DNA from: Medakamo hakoo
Taxonomy: Eukaryota; Chlorophyta; Trebouxiophyceae; Coccomyxaceae
Direction of reading: 5' to 3'
DNA length: 64,000 bases
Assembly: GCA_026636295.1 (NCBI GenBank)
Contig: CP089455.1
Location: 248,001-312,000 of the forward strand
In this document: in pieces, positions 52,225 through 62,677 of the stretch
How the letters are laid out: each line of letters begins with the position of its first letter
Position numbering within the stretch: position 1 is the first letter of the stretch
The notes under the pieces: model-generated
The model's input: the letters and a program-made list of their open reading frames with translations, nothing else
The model's database searches: none
Told to the model about the DNA's origin: nothing
Translations under genes and position numbers: made by a program

Positions 52225-55200
52225 ATGGACGCGGCCGCCCTGGCCTCCCGCGGCCTGCCACCCGCCCTGTCAGCGCGCACGGCGGCGCTGTCGGCTCGGC
52301 TGAAGGGCGTGGTGGACGACGCGTGCGGCCCGGACGCCGAGGTGAGCATCTGGAAAAGAGCCGGCACCACTTTCCATTGCTGATGCGAAGCGTTTTTCGC
52401 GCGGGCGCAAAAGGGATGCCAAATTCCGCCCCTGCTGTGCCGCTTCCGGCAGCCGGCCGCCGCCCCGTGCGGCCCTCCCTCTTCCTCGCACGCCCCGCCG
52501 CCTGTTCTCACCCGCTTCACCACGCTTCACCCTCACAGTCCCCCGCCCGCCGCCTCTGGATGGCCGCGCTCACGCGCGTAGCTACCCTCGCACCCGGCCT
52601 GTGTCACGAGGGCGGCGTGCCGTCGGAGGAGGAGGAGGCCCCGCCCAGCCTGTCCGCCCTGCTGGCACTCTGGGATGTCAGGTGTGTCGAATGGAGTGGG
52701 TGGGCGGAGGGGGGCGGCCGGCGCGCGGCAGCCTGCGCGGGCGGAAAGCCGGCCGAAAAGCTTGGCCGGTCGCGCGCGCGCCCGACCCACTGGATGAAGA
52801 CCCCACAGGCACTGGGCGCGTGTTTTCCCGCCCAAAAGCCCACCCCCCTCGCCGCCCCTTTTTCCGAGTCAGCCGCCCCCACACCTGAGAAAAAAAAAAG
52901 ATCCCCCACCTCCCCTCCCCTCACCCACCCACCCACCCCTCTCCCACCCCCCCCTCTCCCCCCTCTCCCACCCCCCTCCTCCCACCCCCTCCTCCCAGCC
53001 TCCCCGCCTTCCTGAAAGAACTGCCCGTCGTCGCCGCCCGCGCCGGACCGGCCCTGGGCCCGGCCGCGGCCGGCCTGGACCGCACCCTCCGCGTCCGCGA
53101 GCTGCAGTCCAGCTACGTCTACGGGTCCGTCCTCGCCAAAAAGTGCGGCGACGTGCTGCGCCCGTTCCTGGCGGCCACCAGCGGGCCGGCGCCGGCGCAC
53201 CACCACCCGCCGCCCCACCCGGCCGCGGCCGCCGTCCCGCGCCTGACGTGGGCGCTCTTCCTGTCCGCCAAGGCGGCCGTGCTGCCGGCGCACCCGGACC
53301 TGGTGACCGCGTTCGCCCTGCTGCTGGCCTGCGCCAACTGGGCGCTGGCGCACGCGCCCGCGGGCGCGCTGGCGCCGTCCGCGCGCACGCCCCGCGGCTG
53401 GGGCGGCGGCGGCGGCGGCGACGGCGCCGCCGTCGACACGCTGCGCGCCCTGGCGGCCGCCCACCGCGCGCCCTGGGCGGAAGTCGAGGCCCTGGCCCGC
53501 CTGGTCGACGGCCACGCCCGCGCCGTCCTGGTCGACGGCGGCGTGGTGGCGGGCGAGCCCGACGCCGCCCACCCGCTCGGCTGGACGACGCACGTGACCC
53601 GCCTCGCCGGCGTGTTGCCGGCGGGAGAGGGCGGCGGCGACGGGGACGCCTCCGACCCCGCTGCGCCGCCCGCCGCCGTCTTGGCCGCCTTGGACGCGGC
53701 GTACGAAGCCGCGCACGGCACCGCGTCCGAAGTGGATGAGCGCCCCTTTTTCGGGGTGGGCGGCGCGGTCGGCCCGCCCCCCTCCACCGTCACCCGGTCC
53801 GGCAGCGGCCACACCACCACGTCCGGCGGCTCGGCCGGCTCGCCGCCGCCGCGGTGTCGCGGGCCGACCCCGCCTACGGCGTTGGGCCTGATGGGCGCGT
53901 CCCCGCCCCGCCCCACGCCCCCGCCCTCGTGCGGCTTTGGTGGCGGGCCGGGCGCCGGCGCCGGCGCCGGCCTGGAGACGCCGCCTTCGCTGTCCAAGTG
54001 CCGGCTGGGCGACGGCACGCCCGCACCGCCCGCGTCCGTGTTCGCGGCGGCCCACCACCCGGGCGCGACGCCCGTGCGCTTGCTGCCGTCGCCCGGCCCC
54101 GGCCTGCCCTCGCCCTCCACCCGCCTGGTCGCGCCCTCCGCCGGCGCCGCGTCCGGCTACGGCCTGGGCACGCCGGGCGCGCTGTTGGCCCGTGGGCGCA
54201 GCACCGGCACCAACCCGGGCGCCACGCCGCGTGCGGGCCCGCCCCTGCACCCGGGCCTGGCGACGCCGGTGTCGTCCACGATGGCGGCCCTGGCGTGGCT
54301 GCGCGGCGTTGTCGCCTCCGTCCCCACGGACGCGAATAGTGGGGGGCCCGCGCCGCCGGCCCGCTTGGCCGCGGTCCTGGACGCGGTGGGCGGGCCCGCC
54401 GGGTGCGGTGCCGCCGCCCTGACCGCGACGGCCGCTGAGGGCGCGGCCCGCGTGTTTGGGTGTGCGGCCGCGTCGGAAGCCGCGGCCGGTGGCAGCCCGT
54501 CGTCCGGCTCCGCCGCCGCCCTGGGCGCCGAATCCGGCCTGACCGCGCTGCTGGCCACCCAGGCGGCGGAGCGGGCGCGCGAAGCGACGGCGCTGTACCT
54601 GGTGGCCCTGGACGCCTTGCTGGTCGGCGGCGGCGGCGAGCGCGGCGGCGAGCGCGGCAAGCGCGGCGGCGACGGCGCGCCCCCCACCGCACCGTCCCGC
54701 TCCCTGGTCACGTGCGCCACCTTCCACGCCGCCGTCCTGGCCCAGGCGTGTGAGGCGGTGGCCGCGGCCTACCGGTGCGCCGCCCTGCCATTCCCCGCTG
54801 TGCTGGACGCCCTGCGCCTGCCCGCGTTCGAAGCGGCCAAGGCTGTGGACGCAGTCGCGTCCGCGCTCGGGTCGACCGGCCTGCCGCGGGAGGTGCGGCG
54901 CCACCTGTTTGCCGTGGAGGAACGGTGCCTGGAGTCGGCGGCCTGGGCGGCCGGCTCGCCCCTGTACGCGCTGCTGGCCGCGTCGGGTGGCGGCGGTGGC
55001 GGGTCCCGCTCGCCGCGCCTGGCCTCGCCGGTCTCGCCGCCCGCGGCCGGCCTGGCCTCTCCGCCCACGGCCGCCACGCCCACCAAGCGCAAGTCGGGCG
55101 GCTCCGACGGCGCGCCGTCGCCCGATGCGACCAGTCCGGTCGTGGCTGGTGGATGTGCGGACGCCGCGGCCGCACCGCCGCCGGCGGGCGAGCAGCTGTG

Positions 55201-56755
55201 CTCGCCGTCCAAGGCGCCGCGCCGCGCTGCGGGCGCGGCGGGCCGGCCCGACACGCCCGGCGCGTCGGCCGCGGCCGCTGCCGCCGCCGCGGCCGCCGCG
55301 ACCGCCCCACCGCCGCCGGCGGCCCTTCCCACCCTGCCCAACGTGCCGCCCGCGTTTGGGACGCCGCCTGACGGCCGCCCGCCGCCGTCCGGCCCCCGCG
55401 CCGTCGCGGCCGCCTTCCTGTCCCGCGTCCTGCGCCTGGCCGCGCTGCGCGGCGCGGCCCTCGTCGACCGCCTGGACCCGGCGGGCCTGCCGCCCCGGTC
55501 CGACCGCCGCACGCTCGCCTCCCAGGTCCACACCGCCCTGGCGGCCATCGTCTGGGAGCACACGCACCTGCTGTACGGCCGCCACGTGGACGCCGTCGTC
55601 CTGTGCGCGACGTACGGCGTCGCCAAAGCCCAGCGCGCGGCCCGGCCGTCGTTCCGGGACATCATCTCCGCCTACCGCCGCCTGCCGCACGCCCGGCCGT
55701 CCGTCTTCCGGTGCGTGCCCGTGGAGCAGGCGTTCGAGGCGGGGCTGGCGGCGGAGGCGGGCGGCGGCGGGGAGGCGCCCCCGCCCGCCCGCCGGCCGCG
55801 GCACTGCGGCCCCGCCGACGGGTCGGGCCTGGCCGCCGTCCGGTCAGGCGACGTCATCGAATTCTACAACTCCGTCTTCGTGGGCGCGGCCAAGGCCGAC
55901 CTGCTGCGCATCGGGTCCGGCCGGGCGGCGCTCCTGCCCGTCCCCGCCGGGTACGGCCCGTTCGTCGGGGAGGGCGGCGGGGTGGCGGTCGCCGGCGCGA
56001 CGCCGCCGCCGCTGGGCACGCCGCCGCCGCCGTTCCTGGGCGGCGCGTCCCCGCCGCCGCCGCCCGTGGGACGGTCGCCCGGCGAGGTGTGGCTGTCGCC
56101 CATGACGGCCGCGACGGCGGCGGACCGGGCGCGGGCTGTGGCTGCGGCCGCGGCGGCGGCGGGTGGTGCCGGCGCCAGCCCCGCGCCGCCGCCCGGTCTG
56201 CAGCCGCCCGCCCTCCGCGTCGCGGGCTTTGGCGCGGGCATGGTCGGCGGCGGCTCCCCGCCCGCGGCGGGCGTCGTGCCACCGCCCGGCGGCCTGTCCG
56301 TCCGCCTGGGCCGGCGCACCAGCGGCGGCGGGAGCCCGCGCTCCCCCGCCTCGCCCGCGGCCGGCACGCCCGCCCCCGCCTCCACGACCGCCACGTTTGC
56401 CGTCGGCTCGCCGCGCGCGGGCTTTGACGCCATCAACGCGGCCCTGGAGGCGGCTGGGAAGGCGGCCACGCCGCCGCCGCCGTCGTCCACGGCGCGTGCC
56501 CGCACCCGGGCCGGCGCCGCCGCGGCTGTCGCGGCCGCGGCTGGGTCGGCCACCACCCCGGCCCGCTCACCGCGCGCGGCCCTGCGCTCGCCGACCAAGG
56601 CCGCCCGCTCGCCCGGCACGGCGCGCGCGGCCGCCAGCGTGGCGTCCCGCGCGACGGCTGGGAGCGGTGAGCAGCTGCGCGGCCTGGTGGCGGCGGCGGC
56701 CGCGGCGGCGGCGGGCGGGCCGCCCGCTGCGTCGCCGCGCGGCGCGGCGCACTGA
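52225..56755 (+). CDS. MAT3: Retinoblastoma-related protein (MAT3/RBR)
   Basis: Three exons (52225-52341, 52539-52681, 52999-56755), about 1338 residues. The N-terminal cyclin-like domain includes LRVRELQSSYVYGSVLAKKCGDVLRPF and RLTWALFLSAKAAVLP. Pocket A runs at about residues 508-748, beginning TPVSSTMAALAWLRGVV. Pocket B runs at about 888-1055, with VHTALAAIVWEHTHLLYGRHVDAVVLCATYGVAKAQRAARPSFRDIISAYRRLPHARPSVFRCV and GDVIEFYNSVFVG, which match RB proteins closely. It represses E2F/DP and sets cell-size control of division in Chlamydomonas (MAT3). Many SP/TP sites in the spacer and C-terminal tail are possible CDK targets. Long Ala/Gly/Pro inserts make it larger than typical MAT3 or RBR. 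Donors GTGAGC and GTGTGT. Confidence 0.95.
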
Positions 56756-57888
56756 CAAAAAGAAGAGAGCTGTCTGTGTCCCTGGAGTGTTGGCCCGTTC
56801 GTCGTGTGGCTTGTCCCTGGCAGGGGGCCGCGTTCCCCCGTGGTTTGTGACGGCGGCGTCCCAGCCGTCCGTCGTCTCCCTTTGACCGTGGTTGTCCACT
56901 CCCACCTGTTTTTTTGGCAATTGTTTCGTCCCCCCCCCCCCCCCCCCCCCCCCATACGTCCCCCGTCCATCCCCCGTCCCCCCTCCCCTTCATCTAACGC
57001 GCGGCTGCAGCAGCCCATAGCCTGCTTTGCGCCCCACCGTCCCACTCCCCCCGGCCTAGCCACCCGCGCCCTGGTTTTGCGCGGCGTAGGTCCCGCTGTG
57101 CGTGCGTGTGTGTGTGTGTCTTTTCTCTTTTGCGTTGGCGAGGCCGGGGCAAACCCTGGCCGCGCCCCTGGAAAGCGACACACGCGCGCGCGCGCGTACA
57201 CAACAACAACAAGAAGCCGTGAGGCTGGCCCGCTGCTGCTGCTGTACACCAAAAAAGCACCGGCCTCACTCGTAGCCCCATCACTTTACGCACTGCCTTT
57301 TTTATGAGTTCAACCGCCGAGTTTCCTTCGGATGGAAAACGTCCCTTTGCAGCGCGAGGTCTGCCCAACCTCGGCGCGCTTTTCACCAACAAAAAAAAAG
57401 AAACGACAGCCCACCCGACGTTTTTTTTCAAAACACGAAGGAACTCCCCCAAGGCGCACTCCTGCGTCCCACCCACCCTCCACGAGAGGTAGCCCTGCGG
57501 CATGTTTTGGGCGGGCGCGACCGAGTCGCCGGTTTTCAATTGTTTTTTAAAAAGCCTCCGCGAAGTTCATTTTCCCCATCTTATGCAGGCATTTTATGCA
57601 GGCACCAAAAGGCCCTTTCCCCTTCCTTTTTCTCTCCATTTTGGCGATTTTCATCCCTTCGATTGGGAGGCGCGATCAGTTCCCGCGGAGGGCGCGCCCT
57701 CGCACGTGAGCATTCTGTGGGGGGAGAAAAAAAAGAGGCGTCGCGAGGGTGTGGGTTTGGGAGTCTCGGCCTCCCCCACGCCACGCCTTCTTTGTTTTCT
57801 GCTTCCTCTTCGTCTTTCTCTTTCTTCTGTAAAAGATCGTACCAAAAAAGGAAAGGGCCCTCATGCACTGGTGTGTTTTGCTACACGT
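56756..57888. other. Long convergent intergenic region with C24 tract
   Basis: 1133 bp between the stops of the RB gene (+) and the exonuclease-like gene (-). It contains an uninterrupted C-run of about 24 bases (56930-56953), a GC-alternating stretch near 57183, and a T/A-richer part (57400-57870). That part includes a tandem TTATGCAGGCA-type duplication near 57582-57604. Open frames here have no protein character. No RNA gene was recognised. Confidence 0.65.
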
Positions 57889-59331
57889 CTACTGCTCTAC
57901 GGAAAGGTCGCTGGCCGGCACGACGGCCGTCGGGAAGGGGGCCCCACCCGCGGCGGCTGCTGCTCTCGCCGCGCGCGCGCGCGCCTCGGCCCGCCCGCGC
58001 CGCCCGCCACCGTCCACCGCGCCCGCCTTGTAGTCGGCTGGCAAGCCAATGAAGATGGACTCGCCGCCACGTCCGACCGCGTCCACGGGCACGCCCTGCG
58101 GGCTGACAGAAGCGAGAGAGGAAAAGGGCGGGTGCGTCGCCGGGCGCAGCAGCAGCGGCTTGAGCAGCCGCAGGCGGGCGCGGGCTTCTGGGTGGCGCCA
58201 GGCCGTCGTCCGGCTGGACGGCGGCGTCAGCCAGGGTTCAGCGCCTGGAGGCGCGAGGAGGGGTGAGAAGCAACCGCCGCCCTTCCCCGCCACCCTGGCC
58301 GCGGCCGCGACGACCGCGTCCGCGTCGGCGCCGGTCAGGGCGCCGGCCGGCCGGGGTGCCAGGAGGGAGAACGCCCGGGCCGCCGCAGCCGCAGCAGCCG
58401 AGCCTTCCACCCCCAGCACCGCCCGCCAGTCCCGGGCGTGGGGTGCGGTCGCGGCGCCGGCCCGGGCGGCGGCCAGGACGGCGGGCAGGGAGCCACCGCA
58501 CGCGGCGGCGAGGCTGGCCGCCGTCCGGCCGGGCAGGCCGGCACCTTTGAGGCCGGCGCCGCCCGTGCTCAGCGCCGCGATCAGGGGCGCAGCCGCCGCT
58601 GCTGCTCGCCCAGCCTCGTCTGCCGGCGCGGCGTGCACGGTCCACCCGCGCGGCGCGGACGCGGTGTGGCTGCCCGCGGCCGTGGGGCAGAGCGTCAGCG
58701 CGCCGGCGCCTGCAGCCGCCGCCAGGGCCGCCCACCCACGGTCGCCCGAGACTGTGGCCGCGGACAGGTCACAGTCAGCCAACAACTGCAACACCGCCGC
58801 GGCCGCGTCGTCGGCTTCGAAGCCGGCCGCGGCGGCGAGGGGGAGGAAGCCGGCCGCACGCGCGGCGGCCGCCAGGCCGGGGTGGAGGCGGGGGGGTCGG
58901 GAGAAGGGGGGCGGGGGCGGCGGCCCCGCTCCTTTGGCCGCCTGCCGCGCCCGGCGCCGGGCCAGGTACGCGCCGTCTTCCAGGGCGCGGCCGCCCTCAC
59001 TGCCACCAGCCGGGTCGAAGAGCGCCAGGCGGAGCAGCGGCCAGCGCGCGGCGCCCGCGACCCAGGCGAGCGCGCCGGCCGTCGCGGCTTGAAAGGAAGC
59101 GACGTCCGGGCCAGCTGACGCCCTCCATCGCTTGGAGACGCCGGAGGCGAGGGCGGCCACGTTGCTGCCGTCTGCGATGAGGACGTCGACGGGGTAGGTG
59201 GTCGGGCGGGGCGCGGCCGGCACAGGTGCTGGCTCGCGCCGGCGGCCCATTGCGCAACATGTCGCCGGCCGGGCTGGGTGTTCTGCTCGCCCGCCCGGGC
59301 CAGGCCGGAGCTTGACGGGCGTTGCCGCCAT
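57889..59331 (-). CDS. 5'-3' exonuclease-like protein (PIN/FEN superfamily, Pol I N-domain type)
   Basis: Single exon, 480 residues. An N-terminal basic region is followed by VDVLIADGSNVAALASG (the first acidic PIN motif) and LLRLALFDPAGG, where the second would normally read D...P. The key segment is GFEADDAAAAVLQLLADCDLSAATVSGDRGWAALAA, equivalent to EADD...VTGDRD of bacterial-type 5'-3' exonucleases. A helix-hairpin-helix-like GAGLPGRTAASLAAACGGSLPAVL follows. Plants and algae carry organelle-targeted proteins of this kind, acting in DNA replication or repair. Some acidic sites look weaker than in E. coli Pol I (GDRGW in place of GDRDL), so activity is uncertain. A Ser/Pro stretch near residue 420 could be a small retained intron, but no GT donor is apparent. 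Confidence 0.75.
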   Translation of the reverse strand: MAATPVKLRPGPGGRAEHPARPATCCAMGRRREPAPVPAAPRPTTYPVDVLIADGSNVAALASGVSKRWRASAGPDVASFQAATAGALAWVAGAARWPLLRLALFDPAGGSEGGRALEDGAYLARRRARQAAKGAGPPPPPPFSRPPRLHPGLAAAARAAGFLPLAAAAGFEADDAAAAVLQLLADCDLSAATVSGDRGWAALAAAAGAGALTLCPTAAGSHTASAPRGWTVHAAPADEAGRAAAAAAPLIAALSTGGAGLKGAGLPGRTAASLAAACGGSLPAVLAAARAGAATAPHARDWRAVLGVEGSAAAAAAARAFSLLAPRPAGALTGADADAVVAAAARVAGKGGGCFSPLLAPPGAEPWLTPPSSRTTAWRHPEARARLRLLKPLLLRPATHPPFSSLASVSPQGVPVDAVGRGGESIFIGLPADYKAGAVDGGGRRGRAEARARAARAAAAAGGAPFPTAVVPASDLSVEQ

Positions 59332-59567
59332 GCCGGCGTGGCGGCAGGCTGGAAGGGTGGGCGGAAGGCGTCAGGCGGGGGGCCGCATTGTTTTGTGGGG
59401 TCTGTGTGCCAACCCTCAACATCCTCCACCCAAAAATAAAAAAACGCGGCCACAAACGCATGGACGCCGTTTTTTTCCCGGCGTAAAAAGGCGGCGTCCA
59501 CACACGCACCCAGGCGTCACACAAGCCACTGGAAGGGCTGCGGCGGTCGCGTGAGGCAAAAGAAACT

Positions 59568-59716
59568 CGCTGTCGGCAGGATTTGAACCTGCGCGTCTCT
59601 CGACAACTGATCACTCAGAAACCGGGGCAGTGCGGCCGTCGCCGCCGTCCACGAATCGAGGGTTTTGCGTCCGTTTTCTTCAAGTCAGTCCCCTTAGGCC
59701 ACTCGGGCACGACAGC
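59568..59716 (-). tRNA. tRNA-Ser(TGA) with 67-nt intron
   Basis: The acceptor GCTGTCG pairs perfectly with CGACAGC, discriminator G. The D arm is CCC/GGG. The anticodon stem ACTGA pairs with TCAGT, and the anticodon is TGA. The intron 59612-59678 lies after position 37. A type-II variable arm (GTC-GAGA-GAC) and T arm (GCAGG-TTCAAAT-CCTGC) follow. It decodes UCA (and by wobble other UCN) serine codons. Confidence 0.94.
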
Positions 59717-60027
59717 GCGCGGAAAGCAAAAAAGAGACCGGGTGACGGCTCGACGAACCATCCATCCCACGACCCTTTTTTGTTATGGAACTGATTTTTT
59801 GCGGTTTATTAAGCGTCGTAAAGATAGCTTTTTCTTGGCTTGCCCTCTTTGAGCTCGTGTGAGAAGGCGTTGTCGCGTGCACGGGCCGGCGGGCCGGGCT
59901 GGCGGGGCGTGGTGCGGGAGGAGCGGCGGGGCGCGAAGGCGGGCGGGTGGGGAGAGTGGTCGAAGGTTGGTGCTCTCGGGTTTGGGCGCCCCTCTCACTC
60001 TCTGTTCTCTCCCGTCCGTGGCTAGGC
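59717..60027. promoter_or_regulatory. Upstream region of tRNA-Ser(TGA) and AlgH-like gene
   Basis: 311 bp between the tRNA 5' end and the ATG of the AlgH-like gene. It is AT-rich for this genome near 59780-59840 (TTTATTAAG-like). No further gene seen. Confidence 0.45.
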
Positions 60028-61411
60028 ATGCCGACGAAGATGCTCGCGACAACGCGCACGGGCGCCGCCCTGCCGCTGCGGCCGCCTACATGTCACCGCG
60101 GTCGTCCCTCTCGTCGCTGGTGCGTTGTGGTTGGGAAGGGTTGTGCGGCAGGGGCGCGGGCGAGGGTTGTGTGCGTGGGACGGAGGAGATGCGGCCGCGG
60201 GGGCCGCGGCACCGGAAAAAGTTGGTTGACTTTTTTGACCGCCACGGAAAGGCGCGCAGCGCCGCCTCCGCAAGCACCCTCACCCGCCCAAGCTGACGAG
60301 ACCGCCTTTGGCTTGCAATGCCCGCGAGGTTGGCCAGAAAAAACCCTGCCGCGGCTCCACACTCCCCGCGGCGGACCAGCGGGCCATTCGGCGACCGCGC
60401 CTCCCCTCACCGACCCCCGCCGTCCCCTCCCTCCTTTCACACAGTCCCCCGCCTCCGCGCGCGTCCGCTTCTGAACCCATCGGCGACTGGCGCGCCTTCC
60501 GCGCCTCCCTCGTCGCCCAGGAAGCCGCGGAACAGTCCCGCATCAGCCAGGCGGCCGGTGCCTCCTCCTCCGCCCCGGCGCCCGCCGCCGCTCGCGCCGT
60601 CCCTCCGCCGCCGCCCGCGTCGCTGCTCGGCGGCACGGCCGCGCGCTGGGCGCACGCCCTGGCCGCGCCGGAACGCGGGTGTTTGCTGGTGGCGCGTCGC
60701 CCGGACTTGGGGCCGCTGTTCACGCACAGCGTCGTGCTGGTGGTCGACCACGGTGCGTGTCGGAAGTTTTTTGGGGGGGAGTGGATGAAAAAAAGCCATA
60801 GCTCGCCGCGCGTGCGCGCCCAGGGGTGAGACGCCCGCCTCCCTCACTGTTTTTCCATCCATCCCCGCTCTCACGCCCACGCCGCAGACCCGCGCGTCGG
60901 CTCGGCCGGCCTGGTCCTCAACACCGCCTCCCGCGGCGTCATCGCCGACGTCGGCCTGGACGACGGCGTGGCGGGCGCGTTCGGCGCGTGCACGCTCTAC
61001 TGCGGCGGCCCCGTCGCGCGCAACTCGCTGCACGTCCTGCACGGCGCGCGCGGCCTGCCGGGCGCGCACGAGGTCCTGGACGGCGTGTACGCGGGCGGCC
61101 TGCCGCACGCCAACGCCCTCGTCCGCGCGGGCGACGCGGACGCGGGCGACTTCCGCCTGCTGGCCGGCTACGCCGGCTGGGAGCCCGGCCAGCTGGAAGC
61201 GGAGGTGGCGGACGGCTCCTGGTGGGTGGTCGCCGCCTCGCCCGGCGTCGTCCTGGAAGCCGTCCAGGGCCGGCTGCGTGGGCCGCCCCCGCCCGTCAGC
61301 GCGGGCGCGGGCGCGCGCGGCGAGAAGGCCGCGACGTGGGCGGCCGTGTTGGGCTTGGCCGGGATCGCGCAGCCGCCGCCCGGGGGCAGCCCCGCGCCGG
61401 GGGCGTGGTGA
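60028..61411 (+). CDS. UPF0301 (YqgE/AlgH) family protein, predicted plastid
   Basis: Three exons (60028-60119, 60445-60752, 60888-61411), about 307 residues. Exon 1 (MPTKMLATTRTGAALPLRPPTC...) is a transit peptide. The domain starts with GCLLVARRPDLGPLFTHSVVLVVDHDPRVGSAGLVLN, the AlgH signature (G.LL.A.P...FA.TV.L..H...G..G.V.N). LYCGGPVARNSLHVLHG, EVLDGVYAGGL and FRLLAGYAGWEPGQLEAEVADGSWWVV follow, the last being diagnostic. Plant homologues are chloroplast proteins; the molecular role is not established. Splice phases (2, then 1) rebuild Cys and Asp codons exactly. Donors are both GTGCGT. Confidence 0.92.
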
Positions 61412-61956
61412 AAACGCGGGACGACGGGTTTTTTTCGCGCTGCCGCTGCTTCCCGGCTGACCATCTTCCCGCCGCTGTGTTGCTGCTGCTGTTTTTTTCG
61501 TGGGCGTGGGTTTCTTTTCTTGCTTCTTCGATTTTGCACACTTGTCCTTTTTTCGTGAAGAGAAAGATTTTTTTTCGCACTTGCAGGTTTGGGTGGGTGG
61601 TGTGGGTGGGTGGAGGTTTCGCAGCGCGCTCTTGCCAAAGCAAGCAGCAGCTGCGTGGTGTTGGGCGCACGCGCGTGGTGTGTGTGGGGGGGTTGGGTGT
61701 GCGGGCCTCTGCAAAAAAAACGCCGGGAGCCTCGGTCCGGGCGCGATCTTTTTTTTTTTCTCTCCTCACGAGGTTTGGGGGTGGGGGTGGGAAGAGGCGC
61801 GCGGCATGGAATGGATCACACAACACGCCCGCGCCCCGCTCAAAAAGAATGACCCGCTGCGCCAGGCCCTCCCGCGCCCGTGCCGCCTGCCACACCGAAG
61901 CCCGGAGCTGGCTGGCACTGGATGGGGGACATCCCAGCCACAACACACCAGAACTA
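61412..61956. other. Convergent 3' flanks, T-rich
   Basis: 545 bp between the stops of the AlgH-like and DUF952 genes. Multiple T-runs and TTTCTT sequence in the first half, GGGTGG sequence in the second. No gene or RNA seen. Confidence 0.65.
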
Positions 61957-62456
61957 CTACAGCCCTTCGATCGCGGTGAACCTGCCGTCCTCCGCCCGGC
62001 TGACCGCGTGCTTCTTGGTCGCCGCCGCCACGGGAATGGGACCGTACAGGTGCGGAAACAGCGGCACGTCGTCCGCCGCGTCCTTGCCAAAGGAGCCGGG
62101 CTGCTTGTCCCCCACGGGCGCCGCGGGTTCGAGCTTCACCTCGGCGCCCAGCGCGTCGCCGTCCAGAGCGACGCACACCCAGGCGTCCTTGGAATCGGTG
62201 TAAAACGTGTTGGCGACGGACAGTAAGAGGCTGGGGTCAGCCGTGAGGTGGGTGAAGCCGTCCTGGGGGGAGTGGTGGGGGTGGAGGGTCGGGTCGGCGG
62301 TTGATGGGGGCGGGGGAGGCGGATCAAGAGTGGATGGAATACAAGGTGGGGAGGCCACGAACTCACCGCATCGTACGTCGCCGGCGTGTACAGTCCGTCG
62401 CCAGCTTCGGCCGCTTCCCAGGAGGGCACGGGCGCGAGGTGGTAGTAGACCGTCAT
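61957..62456 (-). CDS. DUF952 family protein
   Basis: Two exons (62456-62367 and 62262-61957), 131 residues. It reads MTVYYHLAPVPSWEAAEAGDGLYTPATYDADGFTHLTADPSLLLSVANTFY, then VCVALDGDALGAEVKLEPA and FPHLYGPIPVAAATKKHAV...DGRF. The DGF.H.S/T, ANTFY and FPHLYGPIP signatures define DUF952, a fold related to ADP-ribosyltransferase-like proteins with no established function. Donor GTGAGT, phase 0. The start is preceded by an identical 11-bp copy of its own ATG context, giving a three-codon uORF whose stop overlaps this ATG (TAATG). Confidence 0.9.
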
Positions 62457-62677
62457 TAGACCGTCATGCACGGCCCGCGGTGCAGGGGAAGGAATGGGCG
62501 TCGGGGAAGAAGGCGGTCGTTTTTTTCTCTCTGCAGAGAGTGTGTGTGTGAACGTGCGCGCGCGCCGGAAGAAAGCATTCAGACGCGAAAACAAAAAAAA
62601 CTCGCGACGCGTGGCCACAGCACACAGGGGCCCACGCAGCCCCTTGCGCTCCCTCGACGCACGGCACGACCTGATTG
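62457..62677. promoter_or_regulatory. Divergent promoter, DUF952 / USP-like gene
   Basis: 221 bp between divergent starts, including the tandem ATGACGGTCTA duplication at 62456-62467 on the minus strand. No factor site was recognised. Confidence 0.5.

Noticed and set aside
57304-57868. Small ORFs in the long gap after the RB gene
   Set aside because: No conserved motif, poor codon composition, and overlap with T- and A-runs.
58090-58150. Small intron in the exonuclease-like gene around PATHPPFSSLASVSPQ
   Set aside because: A CAG acceptor-like end exists on the minus strand, but no GT donor gives a consistent phase.
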